Source: Flavobacteriales bacterium UBA1993
GTDB taxonomy: Bacteria > Bacteroidota > Bacteroidia > Flavobacteriales_G > Salibacteraceae
Assembly (NCBI GenBank): GCA_002336485.1
Contig: DDCZ01000055.1
Span: 1 to 12,131 of the forward strand
Direction: 5' to 3'
DNA: 12,131 bases
The notes beneath the pieces are model-generated. The model worked only from the letters and a program-made list of their open reading frames with translations, was not told the DNA's origin and did no database searches. The translations under genes and the position numbers were made by a program. Each line of letters opens with the position of its first letter. The first letter of the stretch is position 1. Of this stretch, positions 1-6,656 are shown piece after piece.

Positions 1-332
1 AAGCCGTCAGTGTAAAAGTTGAAAGCAAGAGTGCGCGGTCGAAGAATGAAGAGGCACAAGAGATCGTCTCTACACCTCCACAGCCAATAAATGGAATGGC
101 CTCATATCAGGCCTATTTGAAGAAAAACCTTAGAAAAACGGAAGGAATGCCCGTTGGAGCGGTTGTGATTTCTTTTGAAATTGATCGAAATGGTCGGCCC
201 AAGAAACCAAAGGTTACAAAGTCGCTATGCACAGCATGTGATGCCGAAGCCATGCGTCTAATTCAAAGCGGACCTAAGTGGCAAACCTCAGATAAGAACG
301 CGAAGGTCACAGTAAACGTGAAGTTCGAGTAA
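1..332 (+). CDS. TonB C-terminal domain protein, 5'-truncated by window edge
   Basis: The frame is open from base 3 to the TAA at 330-332, giving about 109 residues with no start in view. A first ATG at base 96 is probably internal, because the coding frame continues upstream as a polar Ser/Lys/Glu and Pro-rich linker. The last 75 residues match the TonB C-terminal domain: a YQAYLKKNL helix, VVISFEIDRNGRP strands, a kslC..CdaEA.rLI helix, GPKW, and a final VTVNVKF strand. In this family the domain contacts TonB-dependent outer-membrane receptors. In Bacteroidota it also occurs at the end of longer membrane proteins with anti-sigma or carboxypeptidase-regulatory domains, so the missing N-terminus decides which type this is. 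The usual YP after the first helix is replaced by a TEGMP stretch, and two cysteines sit in the second helix region. Confidence 0.8.
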   Translation, partial: AVSVKVESKSARSKNEEAQEIVSTPPQPINGMASYQAYLKKNLRKTEGMPVGAVVISFEIDRNGRPKKPKVTKSLCTACDAEAMRLIQSGPKWQTSDKNAKVTVNVKFE

Positions 333-333
333 C

Positions 334-1560
334 TTAGAAACCCCATTTAATTCGAGCAAAGACGGAAGTTCCGTAGTTGCGAAATACGCTTCCATTATCA
401 AGCATGGTGCTCTGCGCAAACACGGAAAAGTCCCAATTGCTTGCGATGGCCACCGACATGGACGGCATTAGAAAAACCAAATTCACTCCTGGTGAATAAA
501 TGCCCACAAGCGAAGCGTTTATAAGCGGCGTTATTGGCTTCGATACGCTTAAAAGAACATTATACTTCGTAGGCATCAGATTCTTTGCACTTGGTGGCTG
601 CGTCGACCCAATGGCCGTTCCGCCTAGCAACGCTGGGTTGATTGTTTTATCGAAGCCTTGCGATCCGTACATCAGCCCACCCATAACATATACGCTGCCT
701 TTGAAGACATAATCAGCCGAGATGGAAGCAGTAACGGATCCCGAAGTGTCGAGTGCATTTTGCTGTGGATGAAAATAGGTGACCTCAGCCTTAAATCCTG
801 CTGACTTCAGATTGCCGGCCCAGCCAACACCCATGGCAACATCTTCGTTCCACCAACCTCCGATCACCTGAAAGTCGTACGTCCATTTATTGAATCGATA
901 CATTCCAGCTCCAATCCAAGTTGAGTCGTATTCTGATGGTGCAATGGCAATATCAATGGAAGAGAAATTTTTGAAATAGCGTTGTACCCGCACCGCGTCT
1001 GTGCCTGGACGTTCTTCATAATCGAAGTCGACCAAATTGAACGTGTTGAATAAGTCATTCGAGTTCCAGAAGGCGTTCACACCCCAATTGATCCGCTGCC
1101 GACCCAGTGTAATGTCCCATTTCCCGTTGTTCCACTTTACCCAACCTCTGTCTATTTGTGATAAGCCAACAATGCCGGGCTCATCCATCCACACCCAACT
1201 TAAGTCCACTAATCCATTGTCTTGATCAACCAAGCTCCCGTAATTCGGATTGAAGTTTACTTGATCACCAGTGAATACTCTGTTTCTCACCTCTAAACCT
1301 ACCGTAATGTTGTCCGTTGGGTATACTCGAAAATTCAGTCGATTATGAATAAGGTTGCTATGAGACACATAGTTTAAGTCAGCCATTTGAAAGCCCTGCA
1401 TATTCTTGACATAGCCTTTCAATCGAACAATATCAGTGAATTTTCGCGAGGTAGTATCTTCTTGGGCCCAAGCTGTCGCGGTCAACGCAGACATCGCGAA
1501 AATCAAGGCCGTTTGTTTCCAAAGGCGCCATGTACTTTTATAGTTTTGAGTCGCACTCAT
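334..1560 (-). CDS. Outer-membrane beta-barrel protein, last gene of the ABC/LolA-like operon
   Basis: This 408-residue protein has a signal peptide (about residues 1-33, hydrophobic core then ATAWAQ) and alternating aromatic/polar strands throughout. It ends in VFARIKWGF, a C-terminal aromatic typical of barrels inserted by BAM. Near residues 152-191 is a conserved-looking block LGRQRINWG, then WN, DLFN, and ERPGTDAVR. I associate that block with a widespread family of uncharacterised porin-like barrels, some resembling DUF1302. The ATG at 1560 overlaps the TGA of the ATPase gene (TGATG), which argues for translational coupling. A GTG one codon earlier is possible but less likely. I infer that it is the outer-membrane component or acceptor of the transport system encoded upstream. 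Its stop codon is one base from the stop of the convergent TonB-domain gene. Confidence 0.8.
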   Translation of the reverse strand: MSATQNYKSTWRLWKQTALIFAMSALTATAWAQEDTTSRKFTDIVRLKGYVKNMQGFQMADLNYVSHSNLIHNRLNFRVYPTDNITVGLEVRNRVFTGDQVNFNPNYGSLVDQDNGLVDLSWVWMDEPGIVGLSQIDRGWVKWNNGKWDITLGRQRINWGVNAFWNSNDLFNTFNLVDFDYEERPGTDAVRVQRYFKNFSSIDIAIAPSEYDSTWIGAGMYRFNKWTYDFQVIGGWWNEDVAMGVGWAGNLKSAGFKAEVTYFHPQQNALDTSGSVTASISADYVFKGSVYVMGGLMYGSQGFDKTINPALLGGTAIGSTQPPSAKNLMPTKYNVLLSVSKPITPLINASLVGIYSPGVNLVFLMPSMSVAIASNWDFSVFAQSTMLDNGSVFRNYGTSVFARIKWGF

Positions 1561-2243
1561 CACCTTCTTTCATCGCTTGATATCTTTCCATCTACAAGTG
1601 TGACCACGCGTCGGGCTCTATCAATTACACGTTGATCGTGGGTTGAAAAAACAAAGGTTACACCTTCTTCCTTGTTCAGTCTGGCCATTATGTCTAAGAG
1701 ATTCTCTGTTGATTTAGAATCAAGGTTTGCGGTAGGTTCGTCGGCCAAAACAAAGTCTGGTTTCGAAGCCAACGCGCGGGCTACGGCCACACGCTGCTGC
1801 TGACCTCCACTTAGCTGAGATGGCCTGCTGTTCATTTTATCTTCCAACCCCACTTCTGTCAATAATTTTTCGACCCGCTCATTTCGTGTGGCCCGATCAA
1901 TGTTTTGCATCAGCATGATGAATTCTGTGTTCTCCTTGGCAGTGAGCACAGGAATCAAATTATAGCTCTGAAAGACAAATCCAATATGCTTTAATCGAAA
2001 GTCAATCATATCGTTTTCAGACATTCCGGCCAGCTCTTGACCATTGACTTTAATGCTACCCGAAGTTGGACGATCCAGGCCTCCAACCATGTTCAAGAGC
2101 GTTGTCTTTCCTGATCCTGATGGACCTACTATCGCGGTAAATTCACCATTCTCAATATTCAAATCGACTTCATCCACGGCCTTTACAGGCACAACTCCAT
2201 CGTAAATCTTGGATACTTGGTTTGTTTCTATAACGTAGTTCAT
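1560..2243 (-). CDS. ABC transporter ATP-binding protein, LolD/MacB family
   Basis: This 227-residue protein is the usual length of LolD-type ATPases. All nucleotide-binding motifs are intact: Walker A GPSGSGKTT (40-48), Q-loop FQSYNLIP (91-98, Q92), signature LSGGQQQRVAVARA (144-157), Walker B FVLADEPT (164-171, E169), D-loop NLD (173-175) and H-loop STHD (H202). By family it powers type VII (MacB-like) permeases, which work by mechanotransmission of force into the periplasm and do not form a classical substrate channel. It lies 33 bases after the second permease gene and overlaps the barrel gene by one base, so it almost certainly serves the two adjacent permeases. LolD and MacB-type ATPases cannot be told apart by sequence alone here, and the substrate is unknown. 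Confidence 0.93.
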   Translation of the reverse strand: MNYVIETNQVSKIYDGVVPVKAVDEVDLNIENGEFTAIVGPSGSGKTTLLNMVGGLDRPTSGSIKVNGQELAGMSENDMIDFRLKHIGFVFQSYNLIPVLTAKENTEFIMLMQNIDRATRNERVEKLLTEVGLEDKMNSRPSQLSGGQQQRVAVARALASKPDFVLADEPTANLDSKSTENLLDIMARLNKEEGVTFVFSTHDQRVIDRARRVVTLVDGKISSDERR

Positions 2244-2276
2244 ATTCTTTCTTTTAGTTTCTGCACTCGGGTGCTT

Positions 2277-3494
2277 CTAAATTTTTCTAATTGCTTCGGA
2301 TGGGTTCAACCTTAATGCCTTTAGGGCAGGAAATAGTGCCGCGATCATGGCCATAATGAAAATCATGACACTTATGTTTATGTAGCTCTGAAGGTCGAGC
2401 TGAGGACGAACGACCGCTGAAAATCCCAGTTCGTTGTAGGTTTCTCCAATGGCGCCCAAATCAATCCCGCTTGATCCTGTCGATTGAATAAAGAGGTATG
2501 CGATTAAGAGACCAAGCGGCCCACCGATCATGGAAAGGAATAATGTTTCCATCATGATCATTAAAAACACCTTTCTGCGATTTAGGCCCACAGCCATGAG
2601 CATTCCTATTTCGCGTGTCCGCTCCATCACGGCCATTAACATGGTATTAATCACACTAAAAAGCAGTGCCACCAAGATGATCCCAACAATGAAGTAGGCA
2701 AATGTGTCACCTGCTTCAACCATATAGCGCATGCCTGTGGCTAGATCCAGCCAAGCTTTGACCTCTAGCGTAGGATACATTTCTTGAACCTTTTTTGCGG
2801 TGGGCTCTGCCAAGTCATGGCTATTAATAAGAACGGCTATTTCATGATATTGATCCTGGTCCAAATTCATGATGCTCTGCAAATCATCCCGATTCACGTA
2901 GGCGTTTACTTCGTCTAACATGCCGTTTCCTGACTTGTAGATTCCAACTACACGAAATGATGACGCCACAATTTCTCCACTTAAATCCTGCACCGTCAAA
3001 ATCACTTTCGACCTCAACTTCAGCTTAAAGGATTCCGCCATTTTTTGACTTATCAAAATCGGGTTGCGCTTCACCCCTTCGAAGTAGGCACCATCGACAA
3101 TTTTAGTGTCAAGATTGGTTACGGCTTTCTCGTGATCCGGATCAATGCCAATCAATTTCGCGCCGCCGTTTTTGTTGGCCGAGCCCATCATGGCAGTTGA
3201 AATTACCCGACCACTGGTGGCCAGTACATTTTCATCCGATTCAATTTTTTCAATAATGTCTGGAGCGCCTTCCATGTAATACTTGGCTAATAGCTCCTCC
3301 CTAAAATTGGTGTCGTGCACTTGAAAGTGCGACATCTCAGATTCAATCACATCGTTGATGCGCTGATCCATCATTCCCTTGTAAAAACCCGAGGTAAAGG
3401 TTCCAGCCCATAAGCCAAGCGCTAGCGCAATGATTACGACCAGGCTCCGAATCTTGTTTCTCCAAATGTTTCTCCATGCAATTTTTATCAACAT
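2277..3494 (-). CDS. FtsX-like (MacB/LolC-E type) ABC permease, second of a pair
   Basis: This 405-residue protein has the type VII ABC permease plan. An amphipathic start IAWRNIWRNKIRS precedes TM1 (about 17-38). A periplasmic domain of about 220 residues follows. Three C-terminal TM helices lie at about 263-290, 308-337 and 371-393. The loop after TM2 carries the FtsX hallmark MERTREIGMLMAVG (290-303), which docks on the ATPase, and the protein ends LNPSEAIRKI. It starts three bases after the stop of the first permease gene. The two permeases share their plan but differ clearly in sequence, suggesting a heterodimer like LolC/LolE, not a MacB homodimer. No MacA-like adaptor is present in the window, which also speaks against a MacAB efflux pump. 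Confidence 0.9.
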   Translation of the reverse strand: MLIKIAWRNIWRNKIRSLVVIIALALGLWAGTFTSGFYKGMMDQRINDVIESEMSHFQVHDTNFREELLAKYYMEGAPDIIEKIESDENVLATSGRVISTAMMGSANKNGGAKLIGIDPDHEKAVTNLDTKIVDGAYFEGVKRNPILISQKMAESFKLKLRSKVILTVQDLSGEIVASSFRVVGIYKSGNGMLDEVNAYVNRDDLQSIMNLDQDQYHEIAVLINSHDLAEPTAKKVQEMYPTLEVKAWLDLATGMRYMVEAGDTFAYFIVGIILVALLFSVINTMLMAVMERTREIGMLMAVGLNRRKVFLMIMMETLFLSMIGGPLGLLIAYLFIQSTGSSGIDLGAIGETYNELGFSAVVRPQLDLQSYINISVMIFIMAMIAALFPALKALRLNPSEAIRKI

Positions 3495-3497
3495 AAC

Positions 3498-4721
3498 TTA
3501 GCTCCTCATTGCTTTAATGGCACTCAACCTGAGCACACTGATAAATGGATATATAGCGATGATCGATGCAACTGCAGCCACAATCAGTGCCTGCTTTGCA
3601 AAAATGTTTAGGTCAAGCGATGGTTGTAGAATTGGCTCCATTCCATATTCTTCCATCATCTTACCGGCCTCTTCCCCACCAAAACGGATTGGATTCAGAA
3701 AGAAGTAGCCGATGACGGGATATGCCCCAGCGATTCCAGCTAGCGCACCTAGTAAGGAGATTGATATTACTTCTAAGAAAACGACCAAAGCCAATTTGCT
3801 TCGCTTCATTCCTACCGCTACCAAAACGCCGAACTCATGCTGCCGTTCGGCCATCATCATTAATACCGTTCCAAATATTCCAAAGGAAATAACCATGTAT
3901 AAAATGAACATGAAGATGTATCCCTCTACACGGTCGGCCTCAATCATATCTACCAAGTCGGGAACCAATTCGGGCCATGCCATTACCTCGAGGCTCTCGC
4001 CCAAATCATTGGCCAACCCAGCAGAAATTGCGGTGGCAGCCTCTGGATCATCAATCAATAAAACCAAATTGGAGATGGTGCCCTCGGTGCCATAAAGCCT
4101 TTTTGCCTCATTGATAGGCAGCATAATCAGCTGCTTACTCAAGTCAGGGGATCCAAATTTTACAATGCCCTTTATCGGGTATTTACCCGCGGCACTTGAT
4201 CCGTGATATCCTTGACCTAACAATACGATGGTATCACCCACCGTCACTTTATGATATTCCGCCAAGCCTGAACCGATCAAGACCGCCTTGTCGTCTGCTT
4301 CGAAATACGATCCAGTATCGATACGTTCGTGCAGCTGCGTCATGCGCATTTCAGCTTCGGGGTCCGTTCCTACGACCATGGCGCCCTTTGTTGTTTCCCG
4401 CGTTGCACTTAGCGCAAAGCTTTCGATGCGCTCGACATATCCGGTGATTTTGTCATTTGCGTCAAGCACCTGCTTCATGGAGTCGGTCAGCACAAAGCTG
4501 TCGTCCAAGGATTTCGAATCCCAATATCCTCTTGCATGAACCTGAATAAACCCAGTGTATGAGGCGACCATAGAGTTGGTCATGTTTGTATAACTGCCCT
4601 CCTTCATACTCATCATGAGCGTGGCCATAATCACCGCGAAAAACACGGATGCCATGGTAATAAGTGTTCTGCGCTTGTTACGCCAGAGGTTACGCCAAGC
4701 AAGTTTTAGATAGAGTCTCAT
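3498..4721 (-). CDS. FtsX-like (MacB/LolC-E type) ABC permease, first of a pair
   Basis: This 407-residue protein has the same topology as its neighbour. The start LKLAWRNLWRNKRRT precedes TM1 (about 18-37). The periplasmic domain spans about 40-262. Three TMs lie near 266-290, 310-334 and 375-397, with a coupling loop MAERQHEFGVLVAVGMKR (290-307) and the C-terminus RLSAIKAMRS. No lipobox or signal peptide precedes TM1. It probably pairs with the permease encoded immediately downstream (three-base gap). The gene is separated from the LolA-like gene by a four-helix-bundle gene and flanking heptad repeats, the only loose spacing in the operon. Removing that segment would place this gene nearly next to the carrier gene. 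Confidence 0.9.
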   Translation of the reverse strand: MRLYLKLAWRNLWRNKRRTLITMASVFFAVIMATLMMSMKEGSYTNMTNSMVASYTGFIQVHARGYWDSKSLDDSFVLTDSMKQVLDANDKITGYVERIESFALSATRETTKGAMVVGTDPEAEMRMTQLHERIDTGSYFEADDKAVLIGSGLAEYHKVTVGDTIVLLGQGYHGSSAAGKYPIKGIVKFGSPDLSKQLIMLPINEAKRLYGTEGTISNLVLLIDDPEAATAISAGLANDLGESLEVMAWPELVPDLVDMIEADRVEGYIFMFILYMVISFGIFGTVLMMMAERQHEFGVLVAVGMKRSKLALVVFLEVISISLLGALAGIAGAYPVIGYFFLNPIRFGGEEAGKMMEEYGMEPILQPSLDLNIFAKQALIVAAVASIIAIYPFISVLRLSAIKAMRS

Positions 4722-4729
4722 CTGAAAAA

Positions 4730-4764
4730 GCTTTTGGCTTTAGGCTTTTGGCTTCTGGCCATAA
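4730..4764 (+). repeat. Array of five degenerate 7-base units, left flank of the four-helix gene
   Basis: Five consecutive heptads, each beginning GC on the plus strand, start at 4730, 4737, 4744, 4751 and 4758. The first and third are both GCTTTTG. The second differs from them by one base, the fourth is GCTTCTG and the fifth is GCCATAA. The array begins eight bases beyond the permease start codon and points towards the four-helix gene. It has no coding role, and I see no hairpin followed by a T run that would make it a terminator. Confidence 0.75.
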
Positions 4765-4806
4765 AAGCGATAGGCGGCGTCGATACCATTAAGTTGTTGT
4801 CAAATT

Positions 4807-5163
4807 TCATGTTGATTTTAATTTTTGAATCAATGCATTTATAGAGGCCTGATTTTCATGGAGCCTTTCAACGAGTTTTTCACTATCGCTCTCATCAACA
4901 AATTTGAGTTTTTGTGATAGGAGCACCTGTGTTTCAAGCTCAAATGCAGAACCTATGGCTATTTCCAGAAATCTTTTAAACTCCATATCCGAGTTCCTTG
5001 CACAACCTTCGGCAATATTCGAGGGAATTGAAACAGCGGCTCTAGTCATTTGACTTCGAAGCCCAAATTTTTCATCCGAAGGCAATTGGTTAGCTATGTC
5101 ATATGCCTCAGTGCATATTGCAAATGCCTGCTGCCAAATTTGATATTTCTTAAAATCTCTCAT
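4807..5163 (-). CDS. Four-helix-bundle protein, 23S rRNA intervening-sequence (S23) family
   Basis: The product is 118 residues from the ATG at 5163 (MRDFKKYQIWQQA), a start typical of the family. An ATG four codons upstream would add MIGS. Hallmarks are the W-x-x-A helix 1, the FGLRSQMTRAAVSIPSNIAEG block at the end of helix 2 (described here by its key residues G-L-x-S-Q, P-x-N-I-A-E-G), a FxRFLEIAIGSAFELETQ helix 3, and a polar helix 4. Members were first named from insertions in bacterial 23S rRNA genes, and the Avd protein of diversity-generating retroelements is a structural relative. The biochemical role of stand-alone copies is unknown. It points the same way as the transport operon but has no evident functional link to it. 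The flanking heptad arrays suggest it arrived as an insertion. Confidence 0.85.
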   Translation of the reverse strand: MRDFKKYQIWQQAFAICTEAYDIANQLPSDEKFGLRSQMTRAAVSIPSNIAEGCARNSDMEFKRFLEIAIGSAFELETQVLLSQKLKFVDESDSEKLVERLHENQASINALIQKLKST

Positions 5164-5183
5164 TGATCCAATCATGTGAATTA

Positions 5184-5218
5184 CGGCCGCAAGAAGCTAA
5201 TGGCAAATTGCGAGCTGC
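5184..5218 (-). repeat. Array of five degenerate 7-base units, right flank of the four-helix gene
   Basis: Read on the minus strand, five consecutive heptads each begin with GC (plus-strand blocks 5212-5218, 5205-5211, 5198-5204, 5191-5197 and 5184-5190). Units include GCAATTT, GCCATTA and GCTTCTT. They are more diverged from one another than the left array but keep the strict period of seven. The array lies between the LolA-like stop codon (5226-5228) and the four-helix start and is inverted relative to the array at 4730-4764. Confidence 0.6.
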
Positions 5219-5225
5219 TTCGAGT

Positions 5226-5972
5226 TCATCTTATGCGCTTCATATTTTGGACGGTGAAGAAGTTGTCATCATACCCTTCATTAAACTTGATTTTTTCGAT
5301 AACCATAATGGTCTTATTACCCTCTTTATCTAGCGGAATAAGCTCCATTCTTGTGGCCATAACTACACCGTCCATTTCCTTAATGTCCGATCCAACCATT
5401 TTATTGACCAAGTATCCGTCCTCATCGTATTGTTTCAGAAGTACTTGTATATAATCCGTTTGATCTACGTAAGCTTCCAGCTTTCCCCAAACCACCGGTG
5501 CATCTGGCTTCGGAGTGAGGACGATCTTCCAACAGGTTCTACCTTGAATGACCGTGTCCTTTTCGATGACATGGGTGTAGTCTCGCACCGACGACGACTC
5601 ACGTACGAGGTCATCGTTGCTCATATCTGTTCCCATCCAACTTTGACTCATCATACTGGGTGGCATTTTGATGGAGCGCTCAATGCTCGGAACCCAATTC
5701 CAGACTTCCTTTTTACGCTTGAGGAATGCGGTGCCGGCATCTTTGGCCGGGGCTGTAAGTACCATTAGGCTCAAATCGTTTCCCTGACCCCAGCTTCGCA
5801 GCGACATGGTTCGCGACCATTTTGGTCTGACGGTTTGGATGGTCATTTCCATATAGGCAGATTCCTTACCGCGTGTTTTTTCTTCCGCTTGACGAATGAT
5901 GTCTTCGGCGGTTTGTGCCATGCCGAAATCGACAATCAAAAGGGTAAAGAGTAGAGAGATTAGTGGTTTCAT
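5226..5972 (-). CDS. LolA-like outer-membrane lipoprotein-sorting family protein (PF17131 type), periplasmic carrier
   Basis: This 248-residue protein has a clean signal peptide (hydrophobic 4-18, cleavage near GMAQ at 17-20) and no lipobox cysteine, so it is a soluble periplasmic protein. The mature part is a run of beta strands like the half-barrel of LolA/LolB. It carries the signature QSWMGTDMSNDDLVRESS at 110-127 and a VWNWVP strand near 90-95, which I recognise from the LolA_like family annotated as outer-membrane lipoprotein-sorting protein. Family members bind acyl chains in a hydrophobic cavity. This one is distinct from canonical LolA. Its ATG overlaps the TetR stop by four bases (ATGA), so the two are co-translated. 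With the permease pair and barrel downstream, a role as lipid or lipoprotein shuttle is the best inference. Confidence 0.88.
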   Translation of the reverse strand: MKPLISLLFTLLIVDFGMAQTAEDIIRQAEEKTRGKESAYMEMTIQTVRPKWSRTMSLRSWGQGNDLSLMVLTAPAKDAGTAFLKRKKEVWNWVPSIERSIKMPPSMMSQSWMGTDMSNDDLVRESSSVRDYTHVIEKDTVIQGRTCWKIVLTPKPDAPVVWGKLEAYVDQTDYIQVLLKQYDEDGYLVNKMVGSDIKEMDGVVMATRMELIPLDKEGNKTIMVIEKIKFNEGYDDNFFTVQNMKRIR

Positions 5973-6547
5973 CCTATAAATTGTTTTATTACGTATTCTT
6001 TGGCCTTCTCGGCCGGAAAGTTCTCGGGATCAAGAAGGCAGTGCATTTGCACGCCATCCAAAACCGCACTGAAATAGCGCATCATGGCCATGGGGTCGTC
6101 ATATCCTTTACCGTTAAAATATGCCGACATAGACTGCACATACCCACCAAGGCGGGGTTGCATTTCTGCCATGAGTAGCTCGGTAACATCTTTTTGAAAA
6201 GCCAGCGACATGTACAACTTCCATCGCTGCGGTTGTTCTTGAGGAATATCAATACTCAATTCTATGATTTCCTTAAATCGCTCATCGTCGAACTCCTCGC
6301 CCGGAACAATTTTCATCGCTTCGATGGCGTATTCCCAAAGTTCCACTACCAAGGCCCTAAGCACTTCTTCTTTGCTGTGGAAGTAGTTATACATCAAGCC
6401 TTTGGAAATAGAGGCGCGCTTCGCAACCTTGCTCACAGATGCGGAATGATAGCCCTCTTCTGCAAACACATGCAATGCTGCATCAAGGATCTGCACCTTG
6501 CGCTCCTCTCTGATTTCTACATTCTGTGCTGCGGTTCTAGGTGACAT
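5969..6547 (-). CDS. TetR/AcrR-family transcriptional regulator, first gene of the operon
   Basis: This 192-residue protein has an N-terminal TetR_N domain: ILDAALHVFAEEGYHSASV (20-38), the turn helix VAKRASISKGLMYNYFHSKEEVL (key residues A42, S48-K49-G50, Y53, Y55-F56, K59-E60). The C-terminal half is an all-helical ligand/dimer domain with no recognisable ligand specificity. I chose the ATG at 6547. A TTG at 6574 would extend the protein, but it lies inside the -7 promoter box and so would not be transcribed. The sequence before the ATG is A-rich with no Shine-Dalgarno, as is common in Bacteroidota. Two inverted 18-base sites bracket the promoter, so it probably represses itself and the whole downstream transport operon until a lipid-like or hydrophobic ligand binds. 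Confidence 0.9.
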   Translation of the reverse strand: MSPRTAAQNVEIREERKVQILDAALHVFAEEGYHSASVSKVAKRASISKGLMYNYFHSKEEVLRALVVELWEYAIEAMKIVPGEEFDDERFKEIIELSIDIPQEQPQRWKLYMSLAFQKDVTELLMAEMQPRLGGYVQSMSAYFNGKGYDDPMAMMRYFSAVLDGVQMHCLLDPENFPAEKAKEYVIKQFIG

Positions 6548-6555
6548 TTGTTTTT

Positions 6556-6612
6556 TGATTGAACGATTGGTCAAAAGTAGTGGTTATTTTATAATGACCA
6601 ACCGTTTAATCA
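6556..6612. promoter_or_regulatory. Paired inverted TetR operator sites around the promoter
   Basis: The left site TGATTGAACGATTGGTCA (6556-6573) and the reverse complement of the right site at 6595-6612 agree at 16 of 18 positions. The match extends two more T/A pairs outward. The spacer is 21 bases and the site centres are 39 bp apart. Each site is itself a partial dyad (TGA outer, TCA outer, central CG), so each could hold one repressor dimer, with the two sites covering the -33 element and the start region. Binding by the adjacent TetR protein is inferred from position. Confidence 0.65.
6572..6601 (-). promoter_or_regulatory. Bacteroidota-type promoter of the TetR-led operon
   Basis: On the minus strand a TTG (complement of 6599-6601) is followed after exactly 19 bases by TACTTTTG (complement of 6572-6579). 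This fits the Bacteroidota primary-sigma consensus TTG, 19-21 bases, TAnnTTTG. Transcription would begin near 6565, giving a leader of about 20 bases before the ATG at 6547. The -33 element lies inside the right operator arm and the end of the -7 box inside the left arm. Confidence 0.7.
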
Positions 6613-6624
6613 AAAAAAGAACAT

Positions 6625-6654
6625 AAAAAAAGCCCAGCCAGCGCCGAGCTTTTT
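6625..6654 (-). terminator. Rho-independent terminator of the CxxCH protein gene
   Basis: On the minus strand, starting just after the TAA, AAAAAGC-T-C pairs with G-G-GCTTTTT across a loop of about ten bases, with one G.U pair, and runs into seven Ts (complement of 6625-6631). It separates the upstream gene from the TetR promoter. On the plus strand the G.U becomes a C/A mismatch, so it works best for minus-strand transcripts. Confidence 0.6.
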
Positions 6655-6656
6655 AT

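Larger units (their letters stand above)
4730..5218 (-). mobile_element. Putative small inserted element: four-helix gene bounded by inverted heptad arrays
   Basis: The segment consists of the left heptad array, the four-helix-bundle gene and the right heptad array. It fills the junction between the LolA-like stop codon (5226-5228) and the first permease start (4721). Both arrays are five heptads long, and both read GCnnnnn towards the gene, so they are inverted relative to one another. Shared units are GCTTCTG/GCTTCTT and GCCATAA/GCCATTA. No transposase, reverse transcriptase or target-site duplication is visible. My recollection that four-helix-bundle genes in Bacteroidota are often flanked by such short repetitive words supports the idea, but mobility is inference only. 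Confidence 0.4.

Noticed and set aside
3712..4095. Long plus-strand frames opposite the permease, carrier and surface protein genes (for example 3712-4095, 5430-5768 and 8874-9323).
   Set aside because: They are antisense to well-supported genes and encode low-complexity or domain-free sequence, so they are frame shadows.
1560..4721. MacAB-type antibiotic or peptide efflux pump.
   Set aside because: The permeases are two distinct proteins without fused ATPase domains, no MacA-like adaptor or TolC is present, and a LolA-like carrier is part of the operon.
4807..5163. The four-helix gene as the Avd component of a diversity-generating retroelement.
   Set aside because: No reverse transcriptase, template repeat or variable repeat is present in the window. 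The neighbours are transport genes, so the stand-alone S23 family fits better.
6547..6574. A TTG start at 6574 for the TetR protein.
   Set aside because: The codon lies inside the -7 box of a good promoter, upstream of the expected transcription start. The ATG at 6547 lies directly before the conserved domain.
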